Assembly: GCF_042683745.1 (NCBI RefSeq)
Contig: NZ_JBHUJX010000036.1
Coordinates: 124,001 to 188,000, forward strand
DNA length: 64,000 nucleotides
Source of the DNA: Pseudoneobacillus sp042683745
GTDB taxonomy: Bacteria > Bacillota > Bacilli > Bacillales > Cytobacillaceae
Direction of reading: 5' to 3'
The notes below the pieces were generated by a model. That model saw only the letters and a list, made by a program, of their open reading frames with translations, made no database searches and was not told the origin of the DNA. Positions 32,817 through 42,561 of this stretch are shown here, piece after piece; position 1 is the stretch's first letter; every line of letters begins with the position of its first letter. The position numbers and the translations under genes were made by a program.

Positions 32817-33473
32817 ATGTCTGATTCTGAAAATATGATGGAGAATCTTTTAGGGGAAGATGAATCATTAACTGAAAAACAAAAAAAAATTATTATCGCT
32901 GCGATTGAATCTTTTTCCGAAAAAGGCTATGCCAGCACGTCGACAAGTGAAATAGCGAAAAAAGCCGGCGTCGCGGAGGGAACGATTTTTCGCCACTACA
33001 AAACAAAAAAGGACTTATTAATTTCGATTGTGACTCCCATTATGTCAAAGTTGATTGCCCCTTTTGTGATGAGAGACCTTAATAAAGTACTAGACACGCC
33101 CTTTGAACGGTATGAAGATTTCCTGAAGGCAATGATCATTAATCGGCGGGATTTTCTTCAAAAGAACTTCCCGATTTTAAAAATTATGCTTCAGGAAATT
33201 CCGTTCCAACCAGAGCTGCGCGAGCAATTTAAGAAGCATGTAGTGAAAAATATTGGCCAACGCCTTGATGCACTTGCGAAACACTATCAGGGAAAGGGAG
33301 AAATTATAGAGATACCTACACTTAATGTCATCCGATTTACAGCTTCCACCATCATTGGGTATCTTCTTTCGCGCTATTTATTCTTTCCTGAAGCCGATTG
33401 GAACGATGAAGAGGAAATCGATCGCACAATTCAATTTATTATGCATGGGTTATCTGCGAAGAGAGATAATTAG
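32817..33473 (+). CDS. TetR/AcrR family repressor of the exporter
   Basis: A 218-residue regulator. The N-terminal helix-turn-helix reads KKIIIAAIESFSEKGYASTS followed by TSEIAKKAGVAEGTIFRHYK, the canonical TetR pattern. The ligand domain is helical and unassigned. It follows the permease by 15 bases with its own AAAGGAG, which makes autoregulation through the 31016-31033 palindrome plausible. Confidence 0.92.
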   Translation: MSDSENMMENLLGEDESLTEKQKKIIIAAIESFSEKGYASTSTSEIAKKAGVAEGTIFRHYKTKKDLLISIVTPIMSKLIAPFVMRDLNKVLDTPFERYEDFLKAMIINRRDFLQKNFPILKIMLQEIPFQPELREQFKKHVVKNIGQRLDALAKHYQGKGEIIEIPTLNVIRFTASTIIGYLLSRYLFFPEADWNDEEEIDRTIQFIMHGLSAKRDN

Positions 33474-33520
33474 TTAACGCCCGAAATTTTTATCAACCGT
33501 TATCAAATTTCCACGAAAAA

Positions 33521-33545
33521 AAGGCTTGGGTTCTCCCAAAGCCTT
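33521..33545 (-). terminator. Terminator of the tubulin-locus left operon
   Basis: AAGGCTTGGG (33521-33530) pairs with CCCAAAGCCTT (33535-33545) with one bulged A; on the minus strand it is followed by TTTTTTTCG. It overlaps the stop of the 1085-residue gene. Confidence 0.8.
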
Positions 33546-36500
33546 ATTTCAATTCACTCAACCGAATCTGAAATAATTTATCATCATTCGGCGCCGGATT
33601 CCCGCGGCCATCGGTATTATTACTGATAAAATAAACATACTCCCCATCGATTAACACATCGCGGATTCTACCTAAACCCGTAATCAGTTCACGACTTTTC
33701 TTCGTAGCTAAATCAACCTCTCGGAGTGCTTCGCCTCTTAATGTAGCGACATATAGTTTTCCATCATGGTAAGCAATCCCTGATGGTGCCCATGTCACAT
33801 CACCTGTTTGAAAAATCGGTGTCTCCATGCCTTGTTGTTTTTCATTTCCTTGAATAATGGGCCAACCGTAATTCATTCCTGCTTGAATGCGGTTGATTTC
33901 ATCGTGAGCCGATTGACCATGCTCACTTTCATAAAGAGTCCCTTCTTCATCCCACGCTAGCCCTTGAGGATTACGATGCCCGTAGCTATAAATATAGGAG
34001 TTCGGGAACGGATTATCACTTGGAATGGAGCCATCAAGATTCATGCGAAGAATCTTCCCAGCAAGCGTCTGTAAATTTTGGGCATTTTCAGGATCCGATG
34101 CATCCCCTGCTGTGATGTACAACTTATCGTCTGGACCAATTTTTAAACGACCGCCATGATGAACTTGTCCACTTGGAATACCATCCAACAATAGCTTCGT
34201 TTCACTCCAAACCTCATCTTGTAAAGTTAAAATTACGACACGGTTAAAAGGGGCTCCGTTATTATCATAGGTGTAATAGGCATAGGCTTGCTGATTTTCT
34301 TGAAAATTTGGATCAAGTATAAAGCCTAATAAACCAGCTTCCGAAACATCTGATAATGTTTTTTCCACATTCACCTTCTGCCTCGTTATCTGCCCATTTT
34401 CTACTTTTACAATCGAGCCAAGGCGCTCACTCAAATAAAATGTGTCATTGAGTTTCTGAATCGACCACGGAATCTGTAGATCCTCTGCTATAACGGTTGG
34501 TGCCGCTTGTACAATAGCCGCATTCTTCGCTTTCAATGGCTTGTCATCCGGTTGGCTAAAAATAAAGTAACTAACAGACCCTCCTATCAAAAGGATTCCA
34601 GCTGCTAAAGTAATTCCTATCGTATTTTTCCGAAAAAATTTGATGAAAGGATTTGCTGTTTCTAATTCGACATCCTTCAAAACTCTTTTTAGAATGGGCG
34701 AAGGGATTTTTTTAAGTTCTTTTTTTGCTTCCTTGCTTTTCCAAATAGAATTAGGGTGCGAAATTAAATACTCCTTTAATCCTGCAATGTATCTCTGGTC
34801 TCGAAATTTTTTCGATGTCCAATTGATAAAGGTAACCATCATTTTTTGATCGGTAGAGGCAGAAATATAGTCAAATAACTCTACAAAATCATAGTTTTGA
34901 TTCCCCTTATCAAAAGCAATCATGATCTTGCTAAAATTTTCAACTGTTACGTCATTTTTTAAGATCCTTTGAAGTACCTGTTGAAACTTAATACGCATTG
35001 CAGAAGTCATCGATTCAAAGTAATGATGGTCTTCCATTTTTTTATAATAAAAGACTTCATATAATTTATTCATAATCATAAGAGAATCGCTTTGCCCGGC
35101 TGATGATAGCCCTTGCTTACCTTTAGCAATTTTCTCAAATTTTTCAATATCTTCAAGCGTGACTTGTTCCAATTTTAATTGTTGAAAAGCAGCCTTGGCT
35201 ATTTGTTCATCCAAAACCTCTTGAAAGCGACGGAAATCCTGCTCATAACCTGCCAATTGGAAACCTTGTAATGATTTTTGAATATTCCAGGCAGCTTCAA
35301 TAGAATTTTTGCTACTAGAAATATTTGTAACAAGCTTTGCGATCGCTTTTTTTAGGAAGAAATGATTTCTTATTAAAAATGGTGCAATGGAAAGGATATT
35401 TTTGAAAAAGTGAATCGCCTTTTCACTATCATTAAATCGATTAAACTTTTCAGTGAAATAAACTTCCAAGCTAGTTTGGTTCTGCGATGTAAGATATTCC
35501 AATATTTGTTTATAAATAGGCTTGTCCTTTTCAATGATGTTCCATAGTTCACTAAACAATGAAACCGACTTTTCTCGGTAAAGCTCTAACGTTTTGGAGA
35601 TAAATTGATTCGTTATGACATGATTCGGATAGGCTTGATTAAACTCGATTAGGCATTTGAAAAACTCCGTAGCGGTTTCTTGGTCAGTTGCCCTTTCTTC
35701 CTTTTGGATAAGCTTTAGAAAATTTGCAGCGAGCTCCTTCTTTTGAATCGCTCCTGTTTGCAAGTATTTTAAAAAGCTATGAAGCATTCCAACTTTGTTC
35801 TGCTCAAAGGAGAAGAAATCTCCAAGACATACATGAAACATCGCTGTAAGCTGATAATAGCTTGCTATTTCTAAACCTTGCTGTTCATCCAATCCTTGTA
35901 AAGCATTTTCTGCAAATTCAAAAAAGGCATCCAGACGTTGGCCATCCCTCAGATTCTTCCATGCAAAATCTAAATATTCATGCTTGCGCCCTTCCAGGTC
36001 AACTCCTGATATCCGCTTATTTGGAAAATCAAAAATGAATTGTTTTTCAAAAGAACGATCAGTTGAATGCAGACTGCCAGGCTCCACAAAGATGATATGC
36101 ATATACTTCTTGCTTTCAGGTTCATTGGAAAAGGTGGTAAAGCCTAGCTTTCTACGAACAGCATAAGGAAGATAGTGGTACAATAGCTCAAGTAAATGAA
36201 TAGTTGCTTCCGATTGCTCATGTAGGGCAACATCTAGACTAATAAACACCTTTTTCTTTCCTGAAACAGCGGATATCACAGCAAAGAGCAGTTGTTTAAA
36301 CACATTCTCGGTCATACCTAGCTTTTGAAGAAGATGACTGTTCCCGGCCAAACGATCGACAGACTCATAGGAAATATCTTTAAGTTCAGCTAGTTCATGG
36401 CCTGCAGTTAAATCATAGGATTCTTTAAAGCTATTAATTTGAAAAATTTTCTCTGGCTTTCTTATCCATTCATCTTTTCGCTCCGAAGGAACAACATAGT

Positions 36501-36801
36501 TATGCATAAAAAAGGTACTACGTTGCCCCGTGAAATCAGAAGGAACAAACACCGATTGCCCAATAATCACGTCACCCGTTTCTGGCTGAATGACCGTCAT
36601 CGCCTTTGGATATTGAGCCTGATCATCACTTGCTTTTAGAGAATTAGGTGGATTATACACACATATAGGATGTAAGTACTTTTTCACATAATTTTTATCC
36701 AACCCACTGGAAATAGCGATCGTATCATAGCCGTCTGTCGCGTGAAAAATTCCACCGCGCTCCCTCGTATACAATTGCTGTTGAATGCGTTTTTCGCTCA
36801 C
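33544..36801 (-). CDS. GAP1-like protein fused to extracellular PQQ-type sugar dehydrogenase propeller
   Basis: A 1085-residue membrane protein with three parts. Residues 1 to about 720 are cytoplasmic and mostly helical; the start (QQQLYTRERGGIFHATDGYD, then SSGLDKNYVKKYLHP) resembles the N-terminal domain of GTPase-associated protein 1. One membrane helix lies at about 724-746 (NTIGITLAAGILLIGGSVSY). Residues about 760-1085 form an outside six-bladed glucose/sorbosone dehydrogenase-like propeller (VHHGGRLKIGPDDKLYITAG, YGHRNPQGLAW, ESEHG). It overlaps the GTPase gene by four bases. A sensor linking an outside ligand to the GTPase is an inference. Confidence 0.78.
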   Translation of the reverse strand: MSEKRIQQQLYTRERGGIFHATDGYDTIAISSGLDKNYVKKYLHPICVYNPPNSLKASDDQAQYPKAMTVIQPETGDVIIGQSVFVPSDFTGQRSTFFMHNYVVPSERKDEWIRKPEKIFQINSFKESYDLTAGHELAELKDISYESVDRLAGNSHLLQKLGMTENVFKQLLFAVISAVSGKKKVFISLDVALHEQSEATIHLLELLYHYLPYAVRRKLGFTTFSNEPESKKYMHIIFVEPGSLHSTDRSFEKQFIFDFPNKRISGVDLEGRKHEYLDFAWKNLRDGQRLDAFFEFAENALQGLDEQQGLEIASYYQLTAMFHVCLGDFFSFEQNKVGMLHSFLKYLQTGAIQKKELAANFLKLIQKEERATDQETATEFFKCLIEFNQAYPNHVITNQFISKTLELYREKSVSLFSELWNIIEKDKPIYKQILEYLTSQNQTSLEVYFTEKFNRFNDSEKAIHFFKNILSIAPFLIRNHFFLKKAIAKLVTNISSSKNSIEAAWNIQKSLQGFQLAGYEQDFRRFQEVLDEQIAKAAFQQLKLEQVTLEDIEKFEKIAKGKQGLSSAGQSDSLMIMNKLYEVFYYKKMEDHHYFESMTSAMRIKFQQVLQRILKNDVTVENFSKIMIAFDKGNQNYDFVELFDYISASTDQKMMVTFINWTSKKFRDQRYIAGLKEYLISHPNSIWKSKEAKKELKKIPSPILKRVLKDVELETANPFIKFFRKNTIGITLAAGILLIGGSVSYFIFSQPDDKPLKAKNAAIVQAAPTVIAEDLQIPWSIQKLNDTFYLSERLGSIVKVENGQITRQKVNVEKTLSDVSEAGLLGFILDPNFQENQQAYAYYTYDNNGAPFNRVVILTLQDEVWSETKLLLDGIPSGQVHHGGRLKIGPDDKLYITAGDASDPENAQNLQTLAGKILRMNLDGSIPSDNPFPNSYIYSYGHRNPQGLAWDEEGTLYESEHGQSAHDEINRIQAGMNYGWPIIQGNEKQQGMETPIFQTGDVTWAPSGIAYHDGKLYVATLRGEALREVDLATKKSRELITGLGRIRDVLIDGEYVYFISNNTDGRGNPAPNDDKLFQIRLSELK

Positions 36802-38069
36802 TTTTCATATCTCCCCTCAATATAGCCCAGTCGATATAAAAGCCAAATAAACGGTTCATCTACTCGGGTAGGATCAATAATTCCATTTACCTGTCGATCA
36901 ATTGGATTTCTACCAAGTGCCGAAACAGCAAAATAAGACGTATCAGTAAAATAAACATCTAACGCATTCACAAATGGAATATCTACCTTCTCCAAAAATC
37001 TTCGAATCTCGCCATTAATATTTTCGTATTCATTTAAATTCATATATTGTTTATGAATAATATTACGGAATACATTACTATTTGGACGAATATATTCCCC
37101 GTTCTCATCCTTTAGCGCATGTAGCAGATCACTCTTAGTGAGAACAACAGCGGTCGGGATATTTGTTTTATTATTTTCTTGATGAGCGATAAAATCACCA
37201 AACAAAGAAATGATTACTTCACGAGGTTCATCACCCTGGGTCACAATTTCCCCTGGATTATCGCCCATTTGATGAAGAAGTCTCGCGCGAATGGCTCGAA
37301 TTTGCATCGGATCGACTAAAAATAAAATACCTGCAGAATTTTTAATATGTGCGGCATGAAGCTTTAAATAATCTTTATCGGTCATTCCTTCTCCCGCTAC
37401 ATCAAAAAACACAAGGGTTAACGGAGCCTTCGTCACGTCTTTGAAGACAAATTGAAAAATAAACGGCTCCTGACGTTTTGTCCGATTGGTAGAGCCTAAC
37501 ATTTCTCCGTTTTCAAACAGAGGGATCTCATAGTTCTCTCGGAAACGTTTACTAATCGTTGGATCGAGTGGCAAGCAAGCGGCGGAAAAATTATTTGCCG
37601 TCGTATGCTGCAATGTATGAATCAATGATGTCATGTACACCGATTTACCAACAGAGGTAGCCCCTACGATGGACACAATATTACTCGGATATTTCCCAGC
37701 CGTTACAGGAAGCTCATTATGGCATTCTGGGCATAGGCGATTCTTCGTAATCTCGCTATATTTGTCCGAAACACCCGTTAAAACACGGTCAGAATAAATC
37801 TTGTTTTCATCTGGAATCGTTGATGGGTGAATGACCGCCTCCAATTCATCAATTGCATCCAGTCCGAATTTGTCGCGGTATTGGTTGAGTGCCATGTCTT
37901 CTTGTAGGGCAAATTCTTCATCATCTTCCTTATCATGTGACGCACGAAATACAACATCCTCATGATGAAACTTAGAGAAGCAATATGGACAGACAATATC
38001 ATAAAAAGGCAGCCTTTCCTTTGGCGCCTCTTTCTTTTCAAATAAGCTCTTTAATATTCCAAACATCAT
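36798..38069 (-). CDS. Zinc-ribbon TRAFAC-type GTPase
   Basis: A 423-residue cytoplasmic protein. Cysteine pairs CPYC (27-30) and CPEC (113-116), separated by an acidic insert, probably form one split zinc ribbon. The GTPase domain follows: P-loop GATSVGKS (136-143), switch II FFDVAGEG (220-226), and a G4-like TKSD (310-313). A C-terminal helical tail ends it. It overlaps the GAP1-like gene downstream. The pairing of this GTPase with a GAP1 protein in one operon is a recurring bacterial arrangement, to my recollection. Confidence 0.82.
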   Translation of the reverse strand: MMFGILKSLFEKKEAPKERLPFYDIVCPYCFSKFHHEDVVFRASHDKEDDEEFALQEDMALNQYRDKFGLDAIDELEAVIHPSTIPDENKIYSDRVLTGVSDKYSEITKNRLCPECHNELPVTAGKYPSNIVSIVGATSVGKSVYMTSLIHTLQHTTANNFSAACLPLDPTISKRFRENYEIPLFENGEMLGSTNRTKRQEPFIFQFVFKDVTKAPLTLVFFDVAGEGMTDKDYLKLHAAHIKNSAGILFLVDPMQIRAIRARLLHQMGDNPGEIVTQGDEPREVIISLFGDFIAHQENNKTNIPTAVVLTKSDLLHALKDENGEYIRPNSNVFRNIIHKQYMNLNEYENINGEIRRFLEKVDIPFVNALDVYFTDTSYFAVSALGRNPIDRQVNGIIDPTRVDEPFIWLLYRLGYIEGRYEK

Positions 38070-38077
38070 GTTCCCCC

Positions 38078-38716
38078 CTATTTTGGGATTAGCTCATAAT
38101 GATGAGCAGCAGATTTTCCATTTTTGAAGAAAATCCGAATGTATTCATTTTTCTCTAATTCAATTTCTGGTAGCACCGTTTGTCCTGCGGTAAAATCACG
38201 AATAAACGGATACAAAGTCCCATCATCTATCGACACTGGCACGGCACCGTTTTTCTTTACATAGCACAGGACGTCATGTGGGACAGGAATTTCTGACATG
38301 ATTGTCATTTTTACATTTTTACGAGACTGAAATAGTTTCTTTTTATAGGCAATATCATAATAAATCTTAGCGCGGCCTGTAGAGAAAAGGAGGAGATTTT
38401 TCTCATCTTCCTGATTTAAAAGAATCAGCTTTCCTTCTTGTTTCATACATGGATACACTCGGATCGCAAATCTTCCAATGCCATCCAAGCTTTCCTCGTA
38501 GCCTTTTTTTACCTTATATTCTTCTTTCGTATATAGCTTTAAATCACCTTCATTAAGCTCGTCAAGAGAACGAATATCATCAGCAGATGTTTTGTAAATA
38601 TAAACAAAATCGACTTCCTTTGGCCAATACCAGTTAAAGCAAATGGTAGAGTCCCGTAACGTAGATTGAAGTTCTTTTATCTCATATTCGTTAGAAGGCA
38701 TATGTTCCCATTTCAT
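38078..38716 (-). CDS. Beta-rich protein of the tubulin locus, unknown family
   Basis: A 212-residue soluble protein with no signal or membrane segment. The start (STICFNWYWPKEVDFVYIYK) and end (LPEIELEKNEYIRIFFKNG) look like two beta-sandwich modules of fibronectin III style, a guess from strand spacing. It ends eight bases before the GTPase gene, so it is probably its partner. I do not recognise the family. Confidence 0.6.
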   Translation of the reverse strand: MKWEHMPSNEYEIKELQSTLRDSTICFNWYWPKEVDFVYIYKTSADDIRSLDELNEGDLKLYTKEEYKVKKGYEESLDGIGRFAIRVYPCMKQEGKLILLNQEDEKNLLLFSTGRAKIYYDIAYKKKLFQSRKNVKMTIMSEIPVPHDVLCYVKKNGAVPVSIDDGTLYPFIRDFTAGQTVLPEIELEKNEYIRIFFKNGKSAAHHYELIPK

Positions 38717-38758
38717 CCGAGTCTCTCCTCTTACTCTATGGCTCTATCAAATTTGTCC

Positions 38759-38886
38759 GTTGATTGCAGCACGCGGGCACTTGCTTTCCACGGGGAGGGA
38801 TGGGAGCCTCCTCGGCGTACCGCCTGCGGGGTCTCCCATTTCCCTCTATTTCCCGCAGGAGTCAAGTGCCCTCCGCTACAATCAAC
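38759..38886. repeat. 128-bp inverted repeat inside the tubulin-locus operon
   Basis: Nested arms: GTTGATTG (38759-38766) with CAATCAAC (38879-38886), GGCACTTG (38776-38783) with CAAGTGCC (38863-38870), and GGGATGGGAG with CTCCCATTTCCC further in. The top holds CCTCCTCGGCGTACCGCC and GCGGGGT. It is G+C-rich against its surroundings. The same kind of element, with CTTTCC-GCGGG and CCTCCTCGGCG, is common between Bacillus genes. It fills most of the 212-base gap between the vWA gene and the 212-residue gene. Confidence 0.85.
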
Positions 38887-38928
38887 TCCGATTGTTAAAA
38901 TTAATTCACTCTAAAAAAGGAGCACTCT

Positions 38929-40191
38929 TTAAAATCCCTTTTTCAACGGATCTTTCTTCGTGAAGCCTTTTCGTGATGGTCTTTCGGCTGCTGCCTGTGA
39001 GCCACTAAACTTTTCCTTCACCGGTACCATTAATGAGCCAAATCCGATGACAACAGCGAGTACCACATCGGCTAATCCACGATGGATAAAGGAAAGAAAA
39101 GGGGCATTTTCTAGTCCTAGTTCCAGAATAAAACCAGCTATTAATCCAGAGACGATTCCGCCTATGGCATAACTCTTTGCCAAATAACGATTATCAAAGA
39201 TCATCCCGAGGGCTAGCCCCATGAGTGCTCCAATGATCGTGATAAAAAGAACTCTTAACGTGGCCAAATATAAGCTATCTTTAAACATCCCTTGACGATC
39301 ACTGATTAATAGGCGATCTTGATTTCCAATATAAATTTCTTTAAATACGGCCTTTAATTCATCAGCATTTTTTATATCATAAAAATAGCCATCTGTTTCT
39401 CTAGCAATCTTCCGTAAAAGGCTAGCTCCTTCTAAATCAAAACGACTCATCCCAATTGTATTAACTGTTATATTTTCCCTTTTATAAGAAGCGAGTGTCG
39501 ATGCTACATCAAAATCACTATACCCATCAGAAAACAAAATGACCGTAGGCTTACGACCCAATTTCTTGTTCTCTTTCATATGCTCCATAGCAGTATCCAA
39601 TGCTTTGCCAATGTCGGTGCCACCACTAGGTTCCAGTTGGTCAATCCCGTTAACCGCATTGGTCAACTCACTTTTCTGACTAATTTTAAACATAGGCTGA
39701 GTAATGGAAGCGTCATTGTTAAAGGTAATGACTGCTGCACGATGGGACTGGTCCATATCCATCATCAATTGTTTAGCAGCCTCCAAACTTTTCCGTTCCT
39801 TATCTGATTTCTCCATACTTCCGGAAATATCCAAGGCTAACACAATATCATTTGGCGGTTTAATGGTCGTGATATTAAGAGAATACAAGAACTGAAATAA
39901 CATTCCTGTTAAAAATAAAAGGCCAAATGTCGCGGGAACGAGCACCTTCCAGGATAGTCCAACATACTCCATTCGCCAGCTACGTCCATTAATCACTGGT
40001 GACAGGACTTCTGCCAGCAGGCAAAACAAGCCTACAAATAAGGCAAGCTGTCCGAAGTAAAGACCGACCAAGACGACATTAGGTAAAATCCCATAGTATT
40101 GTTGATATAAATACTCACCTGAAACAAAGCCCACAATTCCAGCTAAAATACTAAAAATAAAAAAAAGGAAACTAAATTTTCGAATATACAT
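38929..40191 (-). CDS. Membrane vWA-domain protein of the tubulin locus
   Basis: A 420-residue protein. Three helices in the first 105 residues are followed by a von Willebrand A domain (about 113-290) with an intact metal site DISGS (121-125), a threonine in PSGGTDIG, and LFSDGYSD. Then come three to four helices (about 308-395) and a basic tail (RPSRKGFTKKDPLKKGF). The vWA domain probably faces outside. It starts 15 bases after the 784-residue gene ends. Confidence 0.82.
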   Translation of the reverse strand: MYIRKFSFLFFIFSILAGIVGFVSGEYLYQQYYGILPNVVLVGLYFGQLALFVGLFCLLAEVLSPVINGRSWRMEYVGLSWKVLVPATFGLLFLTGMLFQFLYSLNITTIKPPNDIVLALDISGSMEKSDKERKSLEAAKQLMMDMDQSHRAAVITFNNDASITQPMFKISQKSELTNAVNGIDQLEPSGGTDIGKALDTAMEHMKENKKLGRKPTVILFSDGYSDFDVASTLASYKRENITVNTIGMSRFDLEGASLLRKIARETDGYFYDIKNADELKAVFKEIYIGNQDRLLISDRQGMFKDSLYLATLRVLFITIIGALMGLALGMIFDNRYLAKSYAIGGIVSGLIAGFILELGLENAPFLSFIHRGLADVVLAVVIGFGSLMVPVKEKFSGSQAAAERPSRKGFTKKDPLKKGF

Positions 40192-40206
40192 TCTACCTAT
40201 TTCCCC

Positions 40207-42561
40207 TTATGTTTGGTTAATTTTCTGTAACTCTTGACCGTGAAGTAGAAAGCCATTTTCGAGGTAAAGCTGATAATACTTTTCTCCGTTTCGATAATAC
40301 ATTAAATCCTCTAGCTGAAAGCCTCCCATGATTGAGAGTTTCTCTATTCCACTGCTTTTCTTTTCATGAACACTACCGATTTTACTTCGATTTGATTCTG
40401 TTTCACGATCAAGCGCAAATTGCATAAATTGACTGCTAATATCTCCAAAGAAATACTTCTCTTCATACCTATGCTTTTGTTTAAAGTTGTAAATTTCAAT
40501 ATTGACAACGGAATTTTCAGCTAATCGCCGATAAAGCTCTTGGAATAAATCCTCTTTTGAGAGTACCTCTTGATTTCCATAATGAACTTGAACATTGGAG
40601 CGATCTAGCAACTCATCCTCAAAGCTACGATGAAATTCCGCTTCGGTTAAAATATCTTGGCTACACACTTGAAGAAGCCTTTCCAATAATAACTCGCCAT
40701 TTGATGTAAGGAGCGAGAGAATATTTCCAAAGTATCGAGAACTATTAAAGAAGTTTTCTCCTCTTTTGTCCTTTAATCGATTGATAATCTTCACAATCAC
40801 TTCATGATAATAATCGGATAGATTCTTAGCTAAATAATCATCTTCCTCTTGAATACCTTCCAAAACAGCCTGTTTCAGCAAGCTTTTGATTTGCTCGACA
40901 CGGTCATACTTACTTCGAAGCTGCATGTGCTCTTCGTCTAAGGTATCTTCATATTTTTTGAGAATTTCAAGCTTCATTTGCAAACGAACCATTTCATATT
41001 TCGTTCCATATACCGTTTGGAATAAATACTGCTGAAAATGACGAAGATTTTTTTTATCTGAAAAAGGTAAGAAGACTTTATGGAAGTCGCTTGATTCCAC
41101 CGTTTGCTGGTATTGTTGTTCAAGCATCGCCTCCGTCTCAGCTAACCTTTTCTTACATTCCAAGATCAATCGGCGCGTTTCACGAATGGCGTTAAAAGAG
41201 CTCGCATCCGAATCTTTCGTCCATACATAAGCACAAATAAAGCCATAGTTGTCATGCTGGATAATTTGTTCTTTTATGCATTCCTTCATAATAGAAGCTA
41301 AAGGAAGTCTATGAATTGCATCCTCTGCCAGTTCATTTACGTTAGCGGAGAAAAATTGCTCCATTCCACGGTCGTAAAGTGCTTCTTCCGCTTGTTTGAC
41401 AGACAGCTTCTTGATTCCTTGATAAGAAATTCCTGAGCTCATTAACCCCGCCATATCTTCTAGCTTTTCTCTTCCTGGCATGACCTCATTTAAGTGACTC
41501 TGTAATGAAGTCTCTGTTAATCCCAATAACTCCAACAACTTTTCACGTGGCTGATCACTTTTTGACTCCATCCAAGTTAACCACTCTTGGTAAAAGTGGT
41601 TCACCGCGTAAAGGGCAATGCTTTTATTCGGTCTTTTCACCTTTGCAAAGCCCGCGGTAGCATATGCATTCGCATCAGACCCGCGAATCGCCTTTTGAAA
41701 CAAGCTATTATTATAGCCATCAATTTTATCGTTATAATCCGATAGCATTTTTCGATTTTTTAATAGATTCATGGAGCTTATGATTTCAAGATTTCCTTCA
41801 TCAGCCGTATTTGTGATTAGACCATTTTCATTTTTATCACTTAATAAATAGACGAGATCAAACAACGGCATGTTCGTTTGCGAAACAGGTAGTCTAAAAC
41901 CATCTTCTGTCACTTGTATTTCAGATTGAAAGGAGTAATCACTGCCTTGATAGAAATCAAGCTCCTTAAGAAAACTCATCCCTAATGAGGCTGAATAGGC
42001 AAACGTTTCTTCTTGATGTTTTTCCTTTAATAAACCGTATAAATCTATTTCAATCGCCTTGAAGGATTCTAGTAAAATATTCTTTAACAGTAAGGTAAAC
42101 TCTTGAATTAGAACATTTGTCGGGTCATCCACTCTAGTCACGACGCAGAGATTCACTTTTTGCAAGGAGCTATATAGCTTCCCATACTCTGAGATATTGG
42201 AAGAAAGTTTACGAAAAAGACGATTCATTTCAATTAATTTCTCTTCACTTTCATAAAAGGCCTCATACAGACCCTTTCGCTCCTGTTTTCGATCATTTGT
42301 CTTCACGGGCAACTGAAAGCTAAGAACATTAGGATGGGAATAAGACTTTTCCTGGAACACATGTACATATTGCACACCTAAACTATTGTTCCATTTTTCT
42401 TCATTTATTTTTAACATCGTTGGCAACGAATCTGTAACCTTATCACCTAGGAAAAGAAAGATGACAGGGTTATGGATACTTCGCTGCTGGTCATCTTCGA
42501 AGGTTCTCTTTTCCTGCTGAATCGAAAACTCCTCAGCGAAATGATGCAAGATTGATTTCAT
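40207..42561 (-). CDS. Large protein of the tubulin locus, unknown family
   Basis: A 784-residue soluble protein. The frame runs back to 42717, but that stretch is repeat copy 7; the ATG at 42561 after GGAGGGTAG is the true start (MKSILHHFAEEF). Visible parts are an N-terminal alpha/beta region with NPVIFLFLGDKV, and a long helical middle and end rich in Glu, Lys and Leu with coiled-coil character (about 490-620). The layout recalls tubulin-locus partner proteins, but no family or active site is identified. It lies between the tubulin-like and vWA genes. Confidence 0.65.
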   Translation of the reverse strand: MKSILHHFAEEFSIQQEKRTFEDDQQRSIHNPVIFLFLGDKVTDSLPTMLKINEEKWNNSLGVQYVHVFQEKSYSHPNVLSFQLPVKTNDRKQERKGLYEAFYESEEKLIEMNRLFRKLSSNISEYGKLYSSLQKVNLCVVTRVDDPTNVLIQEFTLLLKNILLESFKAIEIDLYGLLKEKHQEETFAYSASLGMSFLKELDFYQGSDYSFQSEIQVTEDGFRLPVSQTNMPLFDLVYLLSDKNENGLITNTADEGNLEIISSMNLLKNRKMLSDYNDKIDGYNNSLFQKAIRGSDANAYATAGFAKVKRPNKSIALYAVNHFYQEWLTWMESKSDQPREKLLELLGLTETSLQSHLNEVMPGREKLEDMAGLMSSGISYQGIKKLSVKQAEEALYDRGMEQFFSANVNELAEDAIHRLPLASIMKECIKEQIIQHDNYGFICAYVWTKDSDASSFNAIRETRRLILECKKRLAETEAMLEQQYQQTVESSDFHKVFLPFSDKKNLRHFQQYLFQTVYGTKYEMVRLQMKLEILKKYEDTLDEEHMQLRSKYDRVEQIKSLLKQAVLEGIQEEDDYLAKNLSDYYHEVIVKIINRLKDKRGENFFNSSRYFGNILSLLTSNGELLLERLLQVCSQDILTEAEFHRSFEDELLDRSNVQVHYGNQEVLSKEDLFQELYRRLAENSVVNIEIYNFKQKHRYEEKYFFGDISSQFMQFALDRETESNRSKIGSVHEKKSSGIEKLSIMGGFQLEDLMYYRNGEKYYQLYLENGFLLHGQELQKINQT

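Noticed and set aside
38666..38963. Plus-strand frames through the 128-bp inverted repeat
   Set aside because: They are shadows of the palindrome, without ribosome sites, antisense to the operon.
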